This document shows positions 40,067-52,251 of a stretch of 64,000 bases of DNA, in pieces (position 1 is the first letter of the stretch; each line of letters opens with the position of its first letter). The DNA comes from Mesorhizobium sp. GTDB taxonomy: Bacteria; Pseudomonadota; Alphaproteobacteria; Rhizobiales; Rhizobiaceae. The notes beneath the pieces are model-generated. The model did no database searches, was not told the DNA's origin, and saw only the letters and a program-made list of their open reading frames with translations. The stretch spans positions 1 to 64,000 of the forward strand of contig SAPZ01000014.1 in the NCBI GenBank assembly GCA_004020875.1. The letters are read 5' to 3'. Made by a program: the position numbers and the translations under genes.

Positions 40067-40663
40067 TCACGCCTCGATCCGGGTGGACAGCATGCGCGAG
40101 GTTTCCATCAGTGTACGGCATAGGCGCTCCATCGATTGGTGCAGTCTGGCGTCCCTGAATTGTCCGTCCTCGGCGAAGGCTTCGTCGGCCTCGGAAACCG
40201 AGCATTCGGGCGTGATCACCTCCATCTGGCAGCGCACCAGCACCGCGCGCAGATGGTTGATGCAGCGTATGCCGGCAAACTTGCCCTCGGAGGACGAGCA
40301 GAGAGCGACGGGTTTGCCGTAGAGCGGCCTGAATGTTCGGCTGCCTTCACGCCGTATCCGGCTCACCCAGTCGATCGCGTTCTTGAGCAGCGGCGGGATC
40401 GAGCCGTTATATTCGGGCGTCGCGATCAGCAGCCCGTCATGCGCCGCGATCTGATGGCCTAGCTTGATGGCGCTCTCGGGGATGCCTTTTTCCTTTTCAA
40501 GGTCCTCATCCATGATCGGCAGCGGATAGTCGCCGAGCGAGATGCGCGTTACCTCGGCGCCCTGCATGGCCAGTTCCTTCTGCGCCACATCGGCGGTCCG
40601 GCCGCTATAGGCGCCGGTCCGGACCGAACCGGCGAAGACGAGGATTCGTGGGATTATTGCCAT
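40067..40663 (-). CDS. NADPH-dependent FMN reductase
   Basis: A 198-residue flavodoxin-fold quinone/chromate reductase type. RILVFAGSVRTGAYSGRTAD is the FMN phosphate loop, and LLIATPEYNGSIPPLLKNAIDW the P-E-Y-N-x-S-x-P motif. GKPVALCSSSEGKFAGIRC follows. Probably reduces quinones using NADPH. It starts 23 bp upstream of pyrF, so the two are likely co-transcribed. Confidence 0.91.
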   Translation of the reverse strand: MAIIPRILVFAGSVRTGAYSGRTADVAQKELAMQGAEVTRISLGDYPLPIMDEDLEKEKGIPESAIKLGHQIAAHDGLLIATPEYNGSIPPLLKNAIDWVSRIRREGSRTFRPLYGKPVALCSSSEGKFAGIRCINHLRAVLVRCQMEVITPECSVSEADEAFAEDGQFRDARLHQSMERLCRTLMETSRMLSTRIEA

Positions 40664-40675
40664 TGGCCTGCTTCG

Positions 40676-40788
40676 CTAAGGGAGTAGGGGAGTAAGGGAA
40701 TAGGGCAGTAGGATAGTGCGGATGCTGAACCGTTCATTTCCTATTCCCCCACTGCGTTACTCCCATACTCCCTTATCCCTAGTGCGAC
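40676..40788. repeat. imperfect inverted repeat between FMN reductase and pmtA
   Basis: A run of GGGAGTAGGGGAGTAAGGGA units at about 40679-40712 is mirrored by TTCCTATTCCCCCACTGCG and CTCCCATACTCCCTTATCCC at 40737-40780. The arms, over 30 bp each, would form a long imperfect hairpin. Its right end overlaps the pmtA stop. It may terminate pmtA transcription. Confidence 0.5.
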
Positions 40789-41384
40789 GGCCGCCGATAA
40801 ATCCACAGCTGCGTCGGTGGGATGTTGCGGAAGATGAAATCGAAATGCTCGACCGTATAGTCGCCGCGCCCGGCCGGGATCGGCGACAGCGGGCCATAGG
40901 TCAGCTGCACGATCGGCCGTCCATGCGGGATGCGGTCGAGCAGGCTCTCGATATAAGCGATGCGCTGGGCGACCGGGAAATTGAGCAAGGGCACGCCGGA
41001 GACGACCGAATCGAACACCATGTCGCGCTTTTCGCCGAGCGTGGCATCGAGATTGAAGGCATCGCCCTCGATCACGTTGACGCCCGGATAGAGTCCACGC
41101 AGGTGACGCACGAAGTCGGTCGAATATTCGACCGCGTAGAGGTTTTCGGGCTTCACGCCCTGGGCGAGGATGGCGCGGGTGATGACGCCGGTGCCGGGCC
41201 CCACTTCAAGCACGGGCAGGCCCGATCTCGGATTGACGATCGAGGCCATCTTGCGGGCGGTGATGGAACTGGTGGGAACGATTGAGCCGACCGTTTTCGG
41301 CTTGTCGATCCAACCTTTGAAGAACTTCAGCTCGTCGTCGAATTTTTCCGCCAGCGCTTTGCGCAATCCGGGACTACGTGCCAT
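40779..41384 (-). CDS. pmtA: phospholipid N-methyltransferase
   Basis: About 201 residues. The SAM-binding motif is LPVLEVGPGTGVITRAIL, then VIEGDAF (acidic ribose loop). FFKGWIDKPKTVGSIVPTS and the C-terminal FIFRNIPPTQLWIYRR are typical of rhizobial PmtA. It methylates phosphatidylethanolamine to phosphatidylcholine. It is located downstream of dnaJ in the same direction, an order common in rhizobia. Met at 41384 is chosen over 41399 by similarity of the N-terminus. Confidence 0.88.
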   Translation of the reverse strand: MARSPGLRKALAEKFDDELKFFKGWIDKPKTVGSIVPTSSITARKMASIVNPRSGLPVLEVGPGTGVITRAILAQGVKPENLYAVEYSTDFVRHLRGLYPGVNVIEGDAFNLDATLGEKRDMVFDSVVSGVPLLNFPVAQRIAYIESLLDRIPHGRPIVQLTYGPLSPIPAGRGDYTVEHFDFIFRNIPPTQLWIYRRPSH

Positions 41385-41531
41385 CCGAGTTCTCCTCAAT
41401 GCTCGTCCCCCGATCCGCTACTTAGCAGGTGGGTGGGACAAGGCAAGGCGTCAAGCTGGCATAAGATGTTGATGACGCTTGGGAAGCGGATCGCTGTTCC
41501 AATGCTGGTGCGAAACGCGGGACTATGGCGG

Positions 41532-42659
41532 TCAGCTTTCGCCAAACGACTCGAAGAAGTCCTTCATGCGTGCGAAAAAGCCACTCGACTGGGGCGAATT
41601 GTCCTTCGAGGAGAGCTGCTCGAACTCTTCCAGCAATTCGCGCTGACGGCGCGTCAGGTTCTGCGGCGTCTCGACCGCCGTCTGGATGTAAAGGTCGCCG
41701 ACATTGGGCTGGCGCAGCACCGGCATGCCCTTGCCCTTCAAGCGGAACTGGCGACCGTTCTGGGTGCCTTCCGGCACTTTCACCTTGGTCTGCGTGCCGT
41801 CCAGCGTGGTGACCTCGAAGGAGCCGCCAAGGGCGGCCGTCGTCATCGAGATGGGAACCTTGCAATAGAGATCAGCGCCGTCGCGCTGGAAGAATTCGTG
41901 CGGCTTCACCGCAAGGAAGATGTAGAGGTCGCCGGACGGTCCGCCGCGCAGGCCTGCCTCGCCCTCGTTGGCAAGCCGGATGCGGGTGCCGTCCTCGATG
42001 CCGGCCGGGATGTTGACCGACAGCGAGCGCTCCTCGGTGACGCGGCCCTGGCCGGCGCATTTCGGGCAAGGGTCCTTGATCGTCTGGCCGCGGCCCTGGC
42101 ATTGCGGGCAGGTCCGCTCGATCGAGAAGAAGCCTTGCGTGGCGCGCACCTTGCCGTGGCCGTGGCACATCGAGCAGGTCACCGGCTGCGTGCCGGGCTT
42201 GGCGCCGCTGCCGGAGCATTCCGAGCAGGAGATCGAAGCCGGCACGTGGATCTGCGCGGTCTTGCCGGAAAAAGCCTCTTCCAGCGTGATTTCCATGTTG
42301 TAGCGCAAGTCGGCGCCGCGCTCGCGGCCGCCCGACGAGCGGCGCTGGCGGCCGCCCATCATGTCGCCGAAGATGTCCTCGAATATGTCCGCGAAACCGC
42401 CGGCGCCAAAACCGTGCGCGGCGCCGTTCATGCCGCCCTCGAAGGCGGCGTGGCCGAAGCGATCATAGGCGGCGCGCTTCTGCGGGTCCTTCAGCGTCTC
42501 GTAAGCCTCGTTGATTTCCTTGAACTTGTGCTCGCAGGCATGGTCGCCGGGGTTGCGGTCGGGATGGAACTGCATGGCGAGCTTGCGGAAAGCGCTCTTG
42601 AGTTCCTTCTCGTCGGCGCCTTTTTGCACGCCCAGCGTTTCGTAGAAATCAGCTTTCAT
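41532..42659 (-). CDS. dnaJ: chaperone DnaJ
   Basis: 375 residues with all DnaJ parts: J-domain (DFYETLGVQKGA, HPD in MQFHPDRNPG), Gly/Phe-rich region (FGAGGFADIFEDIFG), the zinc domain with four C-x-x-C-x-G-x-G repeats (CSECSGSG, CSMCHGHG, CPQCQGRG, CPKCAGQG), and the C-terminal substrate-binding domains. The co-chaperone stimulates DnaK ATPase. It lies 200 bp after dnaK with a strong terminator in between, so it may also have its own promoter. Confidence 0.98.
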   Translation of the reverse strand: MKADFYETLGVQKGADEKELKSAFRKLAMQFHPDRNPGDHACEHKFKEINEAYETLKDPQKRAAYDRFGHAAFEGGMNGAAHGFGAGGFADIFEDIFGDMMGGRQRRSSGGRERGADLRYNMEITLEEAFSGKTAQIHVPASISCSECSGSGAKPGTQPVTCSMCHGHGKVRATQGFFSIERTCPQCQGRGQTIKDPCPKCAGQGRVTEERSLSVNIPAGIEDGTRIRLANEGEAGLRGGPSGDLYIFLAVKPHEFFQRDGADLYCKVPISMTTAALGGSFEVTTLDGTQTKVKVPEGTQNGRQFRLKGKGMPVLRQPNVGDLYIQTAVETPQNLTRRQRELLEEFEQLSSKDNSPQSSGFFARMKDFFESFGES

Positions 42660-42810
42660 TTTTTCCCGCTGTCCGGATGCTCAATGTCTTCAAGCATTGT
42701 TGGCGACGTCTGCCGGCATGGCCTTGGATTTAGGAGCGATGTTTCCCGGATGCTAGTACCAAGCCGGGGCCACTCCGGGTTTTTCGTCACTTTTTCGATT
42801 GGGGTTGCAA

Positions 42811-42836
42811 AAAAGCCCGGCTTGCGCCGGGCTTTT
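42811..42836 (-). terminator. intrinsic terminator of dnaK
   Basis: AAAAGCCCGGC, a 4-base loop and GCCGGGCTTTT form a perfect 11-bp stem; in the minus direction the stem is followed by a run of T. It lies 24 bp after the dnaK stop codon. Because dnaJ is downstream, it probably attenuates rather than fully separates the two genes. Confidence 0.85.
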
Positions 42837-42859
42837 CGCATGTTCTGCCGTCAGCCGGC

Positions 42860-44776
<1,917 letters not shown>

Positions 44777-44898
44777 TGTTCTAGTCTCTCCTCTAAGCAG
44801 GCTTTCAGGACCCTTCAAAAGGCGTTCCGACGAAAGCCCCTGTTCACAAGAAATTCCGTCAAGGTCACCGGTTCGCGAAGGCCCGGACGGCTGGGGCG

Positions 44899-44928
44899 TA
44901 TATAAGAACAGCCGATACGGGGCGCAAG
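44899..44928 (-). promoter_or_regulatory. putative RpoH-type promoter of dnaK
   Basis: On the minus strand CTTGCG (44928-44923) and TATATA (44904-44899) are separated by 18 bp, about 123 bp before the dnaK ATG. The CTTG-type -35 box and its place before a heat-shock gene suggest sigma-32-type control; the -10 box is not a perfect match to the alphaproteobacterial consensus. Confidence 0.45.
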
Positions 44929-45199
44929 CATTCTGCGCAAGCTGTTCGTTGTCCCGGCAAGGCTTTGGCAGCGATCCGCCGCGCGTTGCGGCACGCTCGG
45001 CGCGAGCTCGCGCTATCGCATTGTTCCGGCTGGCTTTTTTAGACATGGTGCCGCTGGCGGCGCTTGGAACCGTCATCCGGCGAGGGCAACGCTCGCCTCG
45101 GCGGGCGTGACTTTCGGTCGCGAAAGGCTGGAAAATCGGCGTCGCGGCGACGCTACGCGCATCCGGCGGCAGGGCTGAGGAGCGCCGGGCGCTCGAGCA

Positions 45200-45232
45200 A
45201 TACCCTGCCGGGCGGGTGGCCCGGCAGGGTAT
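45200..45232 (-). terminator. hairpin after the sugar ABC operon
   Basis: ATACCCTGCCGGGC and GCCCGGCAGGGTAT form a perfect 14-bp stem with a 5-base loop, 7 bp after the stop of the binding-protein gene. There is no long T run on the minus strand, so it may also serve to stabilise the 3' end of the mRNA. Confidence 0.62.
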
Positions 45233-45239
45233 CCGGAGC

Positions 45240-46208
45240 TCAGAGCCCGTTGTCCTTGAGGATCTTGGCGGCGTTCTCCTTGGTGATCCTTTCCGTAGGC
45301 AGCGTGATGGTCTTCTCGACCTTCTCGCCGTTCAGGAACTTGATCGCCTGGCGCAGGCCCTCGGCGCCCGGCGTGACGTAGGTGAAGGTCGCGGTCAGCT
45401 CGCCCTTGTTCACCATCTGCACGCCCTCATTTGGCAGGCCGTCGATGCCGATGAACTTTATGTCCTTCTCACGCCCGACATCCTTGGCCGCCAGATAGGC
45501 CCCATAGGCCATCGGATCGTTGTGGCCGTAGACGAGGTCGATCTTCTCGTTGGTCTTCAGCGCGTTGGCCATGATGTTGTAGGCCTGGTCCTGCTTCCAG
45601 TCGCCCGACTGCTGGTCGAGCAGATACTTGATGCCCGGCTCCTTGTCGGTGAATTCATGGAAGCCATCATGGCGGTCATGCGCCGGCTGCGTGCCCATGC
45701 CGCCCCAGATCTCGACGACGTTGCCGGCGGCCTTGCCCTTGCCGCCCAGGAGCTCGACGGCGTATTCGCCGGCCGCGCGGCCGATCAGCTTGTTGTCGCC
45801 GCCCACGAACTGCGTGTAGTCCTTGGTGTCGACATTGCGGTCGAGCACGAAGACCGGGATCTTGGCGTCGATCGCCTGCTGCACGACGCCGGTGAGGCCG
45901 GCCGATTCCTTGGGCGACACCAGAAGCGCGTCGACCTCCTGGCGGATCAGGTTCTCGACGTCGGCCACCTGCTTCTCGGTCTTGTCCTCACCGTCGGTGA
46001 TGATCAGTTCGACTTCCGGATGCTTGGCGGCCTCCGCGATGATGTCCTTGTTGAACTGGGCGCGCCAGGGTTCGATGGTCGTCACCTGCGAGAAGCCGAT
46101 CTTCCACTTCTTGTTTTGGGCAATGGCGTGGTCACTGGAAAAGAGAGCGGTGGTCGTCAGAAGTGCCGCCGCGAAGGTGGCGAGCTTCAGCATGTCACGT
46201 CGTTTCAT
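45240..46208 (-). CDS. periplasmic sugar-binding protein of an ABC transporter
   Basis: A 322-residue type I periplasmic binding protein. The signal peptide runs through MKRRDMLKLATFAAALL and ends near AIAQ; the twin Arg is Tat-like. The mature part (WKIGFSQVTTIEPWRAQF, VDALLVSPKESAGLTGVV, IPVFVLDRNVDT, VEIWGGMGTQPAHDR, LVYGHNDPMAYGAYLAA) has the features of pentose/hexose binders of the ribose/galactofuranose class. Substrate unknown. Last gene of a three-gene operon (ATPase, permease, binding protein) on the minus strand. Confidence 0.92.
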   Translation of the reverse strand: MKRRDMLKLATFAAALLTTTALFSSDHAIAQNKKWKIGFSQVTTIEPWRAQFNKDIIAEAAKHPEVELIITDGEDKTEKQVADVENLIRQEVDALLVSPKESAGLTGVVQQAIDAKIPVFVLDRNVDTKDYTQFVGGDNKLIGRAAGEYAVELLGGKGKAAGNVVEIWGGMGTQPAHDRHDGFHEFTDKEPGIKYLLDQQSGDWKQDQAYNIMANALKTNEKIDLVYGHNDPMAYGAYLAAKDVGREKDIKFIGIDGLPNEGVQMVNKGELTATFTYVTPGAEGLRQAIKFLNGEKVEKTITLPTERITKENAAKILKDNGL

Positions 46209-46226
46209 GGTCCTGTTTCCTCCGGA

Positions 46227-47518
<1,292 letters not shown>

Positions 47519-47522
<4 letters not shown>

Positions 47523-49099
47523 GCGGCAGGTCTCGTAGTACGTCGCGGCGCGGCAAGCCGCATGATCGCCTCCTCGCTGGCTTCAGTGCGCGACAGGATC
47601 CCGCGCTGGCGGCCCTCCGCCATGACCAGGATGCGGTCGGCCAGATGCAGGAGCTCGGGGAGTTCGGAGCTGATCACGACGATCGCCAGCCCGTCGCCGG
47701 CGAGCTTGAAGATGAGGTCGTAGATCTCGCGCTTGGCGCCGACATCGATGCCGCGCGTCGGCTCGTCGAGCAGGAGCACGCGCGGCCGCGTCGCCAGCCA
47801 TTTGCCGATCACCACCTTCTGCTGGTTGCCGCCCGACAGCGTGCCCGCGGCCTGCTCGATGCTTTCGCAGCGTATGCCGAGCGCGTTCACCGCTTCGCGC
47901 GCCAGGCCCTGCTCGCCCGAACGCGAGCGCAGCCCGAAGCGCGCCAGCGCGCCGACCAGCGGCAGCGCGACATTGTCGGTGATCGAGGCCGTGAGATGCA
48001 GGCCTTGCGTCTTGCGGTCCTCGGTGACCAAAGCAATGCCCAGCTGGCGGGCCTCGCGTGGCGAGCCGATCTCGACCGGCGCGCCGTCGAGCTTGATCTC
48101 GCCGCCGGTGCGGCCGTCGCTGGAGCCGAAGATCGCTTCCAGGATTTCGGTGCGGCCGGAACCCAGCAGCCCGCCTATGCCGAGGATTTCGCCCGCGCAA
48201 AGGTCGAAACTCACGCCCTCGATCACCGTGCGCCAGCCATGCCGGTCGGGCTTGGACAGCGACAGGTCCCTGACCGAGAGCGCAGCCTTGCCACCGGGGC
48301 CGCGTTCGTGGTCGGAGGACGCCAGGAGGTCGCGCCCGACCATGGCCGAGATGATGGCGTCTTCGTTCACTCCCGCCATGTTCCGCGTCAACACATGGCG
48401 TCCATCGCGCAGCACTGTCACCCGGCTTGCCAGATGCATGACCTCGTCGATGCGGTGCGAGATGTAGACGATGGCGACGCCGCTTGCCGCGAGCTGGCGG
48501 ATGATGCGGAACAGCCGCTCGCATTCGGCCGGCGACAGCGCCGAGGTCGGCTCGTCCATGATCAGGATGCGCGCCGACTTCGACAGCGCCTTGGCGATCT
48601 CCACCAGCTGCTGCTCGCCGACCCTGAGCCGGCCGACGCGCGCTTCCGGATCGAGCTCGATGCCGAGCCGCTCAAGCAGCGCTTTAGCCGCGCGGCTGCT
48701 CGCCTTACGGTCGACGACCATCCCGGCGATCAGCTTTTCGCGGCCGAGGAATATATTGTCGGCGACGCTGAGCTCGGGGACGAGGTTGAGTTCCTGGTGG
48801 ATGATGGCGATGCCGGCATCCTCGGCGTCGCGCACGCCGGCGAAACGGACCGCCTGGCCGTCGATGGCGACAGTGCCTTCGTAGTCGGTATAGACGCCCG
48901 AGAAGATCTTCATCAGCGTCGACTTGCCAGCGCCGTTCTCGCCCATCAGCGCATGCACTTCGCCGGGCCTGAGGTCCAGGCTCACATCCGACAGCGCGGT
49001 GATACCGCCAAACCGCTTGGAAATGCCGGTCGCGCTCAGGACGGCGGAACCGTCGGTGGCCGCATTGCCAGTCGTTATGGAATCCGCGCGCTGCTGCAT
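47519..49099 (-). CDS. sugar ABC transporter ATPase with two nucleotide-binding domains (RbsA-like)
   Basis: 526 residues. Domain 1 (about 20-260) has GENGAGKSTLMKIF (Walker A) and LRVGEQQLVEIAKALS (a diverged signature), with IMDEPTSAL as Walker B. Domain 2 (270-510) has GLLGSGRTEILEAIF (a degenerate Walker A) and LSGGNQQKVVIGKWLA, with LLDEPTRGIDVGAK. The degenerate second Walker A is normal for this class. First gene of the operon; its start faces the lacI-family gene across 169 bp containing two operator boxes. Confidence 0.95.
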
Positions 49100-49146
49100 G
49101 ACAAAGGACGGCCTCCCTCCGTCGTCTTCGATGCCTGAACGCTAAT

Positions 49147-49267
49147 CTAAACGTTTCGAACGTGTCAAGCGGCTATCTGGCTGCTCAGGATTGATGCATT
49201 TCAATTCTTGCGGAAAACGCTTGGTTTACGTAGGTTTGGCTAAATGAGGGAGGCTAAACGTTTCGAT
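49147..49267. promoter_or_regulatory. two LacI-type operator boxes between ABC operon and regulator
   Basis: CTAAACGTTTCGAA at 49147-49160 and CTAAACGTTTCGAT at 49254-49267 share the core AAACGTTTCGA, the typical LacI/GalR box centred on CG. One lies just upstream of the ABC ATPase gene, the other directly before the regulator's start. The 107-bp centre spacing allows looping and simultaneous control of both directions. Confidence 0.65.
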
Positions 49268-49268
49268 A

Positions 49269-50336
49269 ATGACGGCGTCAGGACGGAAAAAGCAGCGGAA
49301 ATCCACGGCGCCGACCATGCTGCACGTAGCCGAGGCGGCGCGTGTGTCGGTGGCCACCGTGTCGGCGTTGCTCAACGGCACCGCCACCGTCAGTCCCGAG
49401 TTGACCCAGCGCATCGAGCAAGCGATCCGCGACATCGGCTACAAGCGCAATGCCATTGCACGTAGCCTGAAGATGGGCACCACGCGCACCATCGGCCTCA
49501 CCGTGCCGCACATCACCAATCCGTTCTTCACCGATGTCGTCTCGGTCATCCAGCAGGCTTTCGACCGCGCTGGCTATGCCGTCATGCTGTGCTGCACCGA
49601 CGAGGACCTGAACACGCAGGACGAGCAGATCCGCCTGCTGCTCGACCGCATGATCGACGGGCTGATCGTGGCGCGTGTCGGCGACGGCGGCCTTCTGAAG
49701 GGCATTGTCGAGGACGCCAATGTGCCGGTGGTGCTGCTCGACCGCCTCTGCGAAGGCGTCGACACCGATGCGGTGGTGCTGGACAACCGGCGCGCCGTGT
49801 TCGACGCCGTCACCTATCTCATCCATCTCGGCCACCGGCGCATCGGCTACATCACCGGCACCTCCGACATCTCTCCCATGCACGACCGCATGATCGGCTA
49901 CCGCGAGGCGCTGCAGGCGGCCGGCCTGCCGGCGGCGGAGGAGCTCATACGCTCCGGCAATTTCCACGAGATCGACGGCTACAACGCCACCATGCAGCTC
50001 TTGTCGCTGCACGACCGGCCGAGCGCGATCTTCTCGGCCAACAACCCCATGGTGATCGGCACCATGAAGGCGATCCGCGACATCGGCCTCAGCTGCCCCG
50101 AAGACATCTCGGTCGCCTGCTTCGACGATTTTCCCTGGTCCGACGTGTTCGTGCCGCAGCTCACCACCGTGGCGCAGCCGGTGCAGGCGATCGGCGAGCA
50201 GGCGGCAAACCTCCTGCTCGACCGGCTGGCCGGCAATCGCGACGCGCCGCCGCGCAAGCTGGTGCTGAAGGGCCGGCTGATGATCCGCAATTCCTGCCGG
50301 CCGCTGGGCGCGCTCGCGCAGAGCGTCAGCGCTTAG
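49269..50336 (+). CDS. LacI family transcriptional regulator
   Basis: 355 residues. The helix-turn-helix is TMLHVAEAARVSVATVSALLN with the hinge GYKRNAIARSLKMG; the ligand domain starts TRTIGLTVPHITNPFFTDVV and includes LVLKGRL near the end. The usual length is 330-350; the extra N-terminal residues (TASGRKKQRKS) may be real, or the start may be later at 49317. It probably represses the divergent ABC operon via the boxes at 49147-49267 and is relieved by the transported sugar. Confidence 0.93.
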   Translation: MTASGRKKQRKSTAPTMLHVAEAARVSVATVSALLNGTATVSPELTQRIEQAIRDIGYKRNAIARSLKMGTTRTIGLTVPHITNPFFTDVVSVIQQAFDRAGYAVMLCCTDEDLNTQDEQIRLLLDRMIDGLIVARVGDGGLLKGIVEDANVPVVLLDRLCEGVDTDAVVLDNRRAVFDAVTYLIHLGHRRIGYITGTSDISPMHDRMIGYREALQAAGLPAAEELIRSGNFHEIDGYNATMQLLSLHDRPSAIFSANNPMVIGTMKAIRDIGLSCPEDISVACFDDFPWSDVFVPQLTTVAQPVQAIGEQAANLLLDRLAGNRDAPPRKLVLKGRLMIRNSCRPLGALAQSVSA

Positions 50337-51126
50337 GTTCGAAGGCCTCCGCGCACAGCGCCTGCAATTTCGGGAAGATATGGCTGCCGCCGGTGATTAC
50401 CTGTGTGCCCTGGCCGACCACCGTCTTCGGATCGGCCTTGAGCACCGTGCCGCCGGCCTCTTCGACCAGCAGCATGCCGGCGAGGCAGTCCCAGGCGTTC
50501 ATGTGCTCCTCGACATAGCCGAGCAGCCGGCCGGACGCCGCATAGGCAAGCATCAGCGCCCCGGAAGCATTGCGGTAGAAGACGCCGCCCTGGGCCATGA
50601 TCAGGCCGATGAGAGTGACGACATTCCCGGTCGAGGCGCGGTTGGAAAGCCCGGTGCCGACCGCGCCCTCGGAAAGCGACGCCGCATTGCTGGCCTTGAT
50701 CGGCTTGCCGTTGAGGAAGGCGCCGCCGCCCAGGCGGCCGTAGAATGTCTCGCCGGTCGAAGGCTCGTGGATGACGCCGACCACCGTCTCGCCATCTCGG
50801 GCGCAGGCGATCACCACGCACCAGGCGGGAATGCCGCGCACGAAATTGGCGGTGCCGTCGATCGGGTCGATCACCCAGACATGGCCGGTTGTTCCGGTCA
50901 CCGCCGCGTGCTCCTCGCCGACGATGCCGTCGTCCGGATAGGCTGCGTCGATGGCGGCGCGGATGAACAGCTCGACCTCGCGATCGGCTTCCGAAACCAG
51001 GTCCTGATGACCCTTGCTCTCGACCGTCAGATTGTCGAGGTCGCGGAAATATTTCAACCCCAGCTCGCCGGCGCGCCGCGCCAGGTCGATGGCGAAATGC
51101 ATGCGGTCGTCGATGTCATGGGTCAC
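50326..51126 (-). CDS. inositol monophosphatase family phosphatase
   Basis: 266 residues. GIVGEEHA (metal-ligand Glu), WVIDPIDGTANFVRGIP (the D-P-x-D-G-T motif), MNAWDCLAGMLLVEEAGG (second Asp) and TGLSNRAS are all in place, so it should be a lithium-sensitive sugar-phosphate or inositol-phosphate phosphatase. It is convergent with the LacI gene, overlapping by 11 bp, so its product may act on the same sugar pathway; this is inference only. Confidence 0.93.
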   Translation of the reverse strand: MTHDIDDRMHFAIDLARRAGELGLKYFRDLDNLTVESKGHQDLVSEADREVELFIRAAIDAAYPDDGIVGEEHAAVTGTTGHVWVIDPIDGTANFVRGIPAWCVVIACARDGETVVGVIHEPSTGETFYGRLGGGAFLNGKPIKASNAASLSEGAVGTGLSNRASTGNVVTLIGLIMAQGGVFYRNASGALMLAYAASGRLLGYVEEHMNAWDCLAGMLLVEEAGGTVLKADPKTVVGQGTQVITGGSHIFPKLQALCAEAFEPKR

Positions 51127-51142
51127 GGGCAGGTCTCGCGCT

Positions 51143-51191
51143 GGAGCAATTCCAGGAAAAGTGTGAAGCGGTTTTCCGAGGGAATTGCGTT
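51143..51191. repeat. dispersed palindromic element
   Basis: GGAGCAATTCC at 51143-51153 pairs with GGAATTGCG at 51181-51189 around a centre with AAAAGTGTGAAGCGGTTTTCC. Same design as the elements at 29481 and 61984. Confidence 0.6.
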
Positions 51192-51249
51192 GAAATAAAA
51201 GACGAGAGACGCGTTAGCAGAGGAGTATGTCAGGCAAAAGCTGCCGACA

Positions 51250-52248
51250 TCACGCCGCCTTCGCCATCGATTTGTGCACCTCGGCGAGAATCTCGTAGGA
51301 GCGCACGCGCGCCGCGTGATCGAAGATCTGCGCCGTCACCATCAATTCGTCGGCGCCGGTACGGCGGATGAAAGCGTCGATGCCCTGGCGCACCGTCTCC
51401 GGCGAACCGACGACGGCGCAGGACAGCGCCTGGGCAAGCATGCTCTTCGCCATGGGGTCGAGATCGCGGTCGTAATTCTCGACCGGCGGTGGCAATTGCC
51501 CGGGCCTGCCGCTGCGCAGATTGACGAAGGCCTGCTGCAGCGAGCTGAACAACAGCTTCGCCTCGGCGTCCGTCGGCGCGGCGGAGACATTGAGGCCGAG
51601 CATGACATAGGGCTTTTCCAGCTCAGCCGACGGCTGGAAGCGCGTGCGATAAACCTCCAGCGCGTGGTCCAGCTCGGCCGGCGCGAAATGCGAGGCGAAG
51701 GCGTAGGGCAGGCCGAGAAGTGCTGCGAGCTGCGCGCCATAAAGGCTGGAGCCGAGGATCCAGACCGGCACCGTCTGGCCTTCGCCCGGCACGGCGCGGA
51801 TGCGCTGGCCTTCATCGGCCGGCTGGAAATAGCCCATCAGCTCGACCACATCCTGCGGGAAGTTGTCTGCGCTTTCGAGGTTGCGGCGCAGCGCCCGCGC
51901 GGTCAGCATGTCGGTGCCCGGCGCGCGGCCGAGGCCAAGGTCGATGCGGCCGGGAAAAAGTGCCGCCAGCGTGCCGAATTGCTCGGCGATCACCAGCGGT
52001 GCATGGTTAGGCAGCATGATGCCGCCGGCGCCGACGCGGATCGTCTTGGTGCCGCCTGCGACATGCGCGATCACGACGGATGTCGCCGCACTTGCGATGC
52101 CCGGCATGTTGTGGTGCTCGGCCAGCCAGTAGCGCCTGTAGCCCAGTCGCTCGGCATGGCGGGCAAGGTCGAGCGAATTGGCAAGCGACTGCGAGGCGGT
52201 GCTGCCTTGCGTGATCGGCGACAGGTCGAGAACCGAAAGGGCGGTCAT
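51250..52248 (-). CDS. luciferase-like (LLM) flavin-dependent oxidoreductase
   Basis: 332 residues. LSVLDLSPITQGST, RYWLAEHHNMPGIASAAT (the A-E-H-H motif), IRVGAGGIMLPNHAPLVIAEQF and GRIDLGLGRAPGTD are the standard signatures of the single-subunit LLM family. These enzymes use FMNH2 and oxygen on various substrates; no substrate can be named here. It starts 4 bp before the frameshifted N-acetyltransferase C-terminal frame ends, so the two were once co-transcribed. Confidence 0.9.
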   Translation of the reverse strand: MTALSVLDLSPITQGSTASQSLANSLDLARHAERLGYRRYWLAEHHNMPGIASAATSVVIAHVAGGTKTIRVGAGGIMLPNHAPLVIAEQFGTLAALFPGRIDLGLGRAPGTDMLTARALRRNLESADNFPQDVVELMGYFQPADEGQRIRAVPGEGQTVPVWILGSSLYGAQLAALLGLPYAFASHFAPAELDHALEVYRTRFQPSAELEKPYVMLGLNVSAAPTDAEAKLLFSSLQQAFVNLRSGRPGQLPPPVENYDRDLDPMAKSMLAQALSCAVVGSPETVRQGIDAFIRRTGADELMVTAQIFDHAARVRSYEILAEVHKSMAKAA

Positions 52249-52251
52249 TGG

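Larger units (their letters stand above)
44777..45239. other. 463-bp non-coding region upstream of dnaK
   Basis: Between the divergent-facing dnaK start and the end of the ABC transporter operon. It holds the dnaK promoter candidate (44899-44928) and the hairpin at 45200-45232. The middle part (about 44930-45190) is GC-rich with no convincing gene; open frames there are shadows without ribosome sites. Confidence 0.6.

Noticed and set aside
45064..45200. Possible small genes upstream of dnaK
   Set aside because: Open frames here lack ribosome sites and motifs; treated as leader and intergenic sequence.
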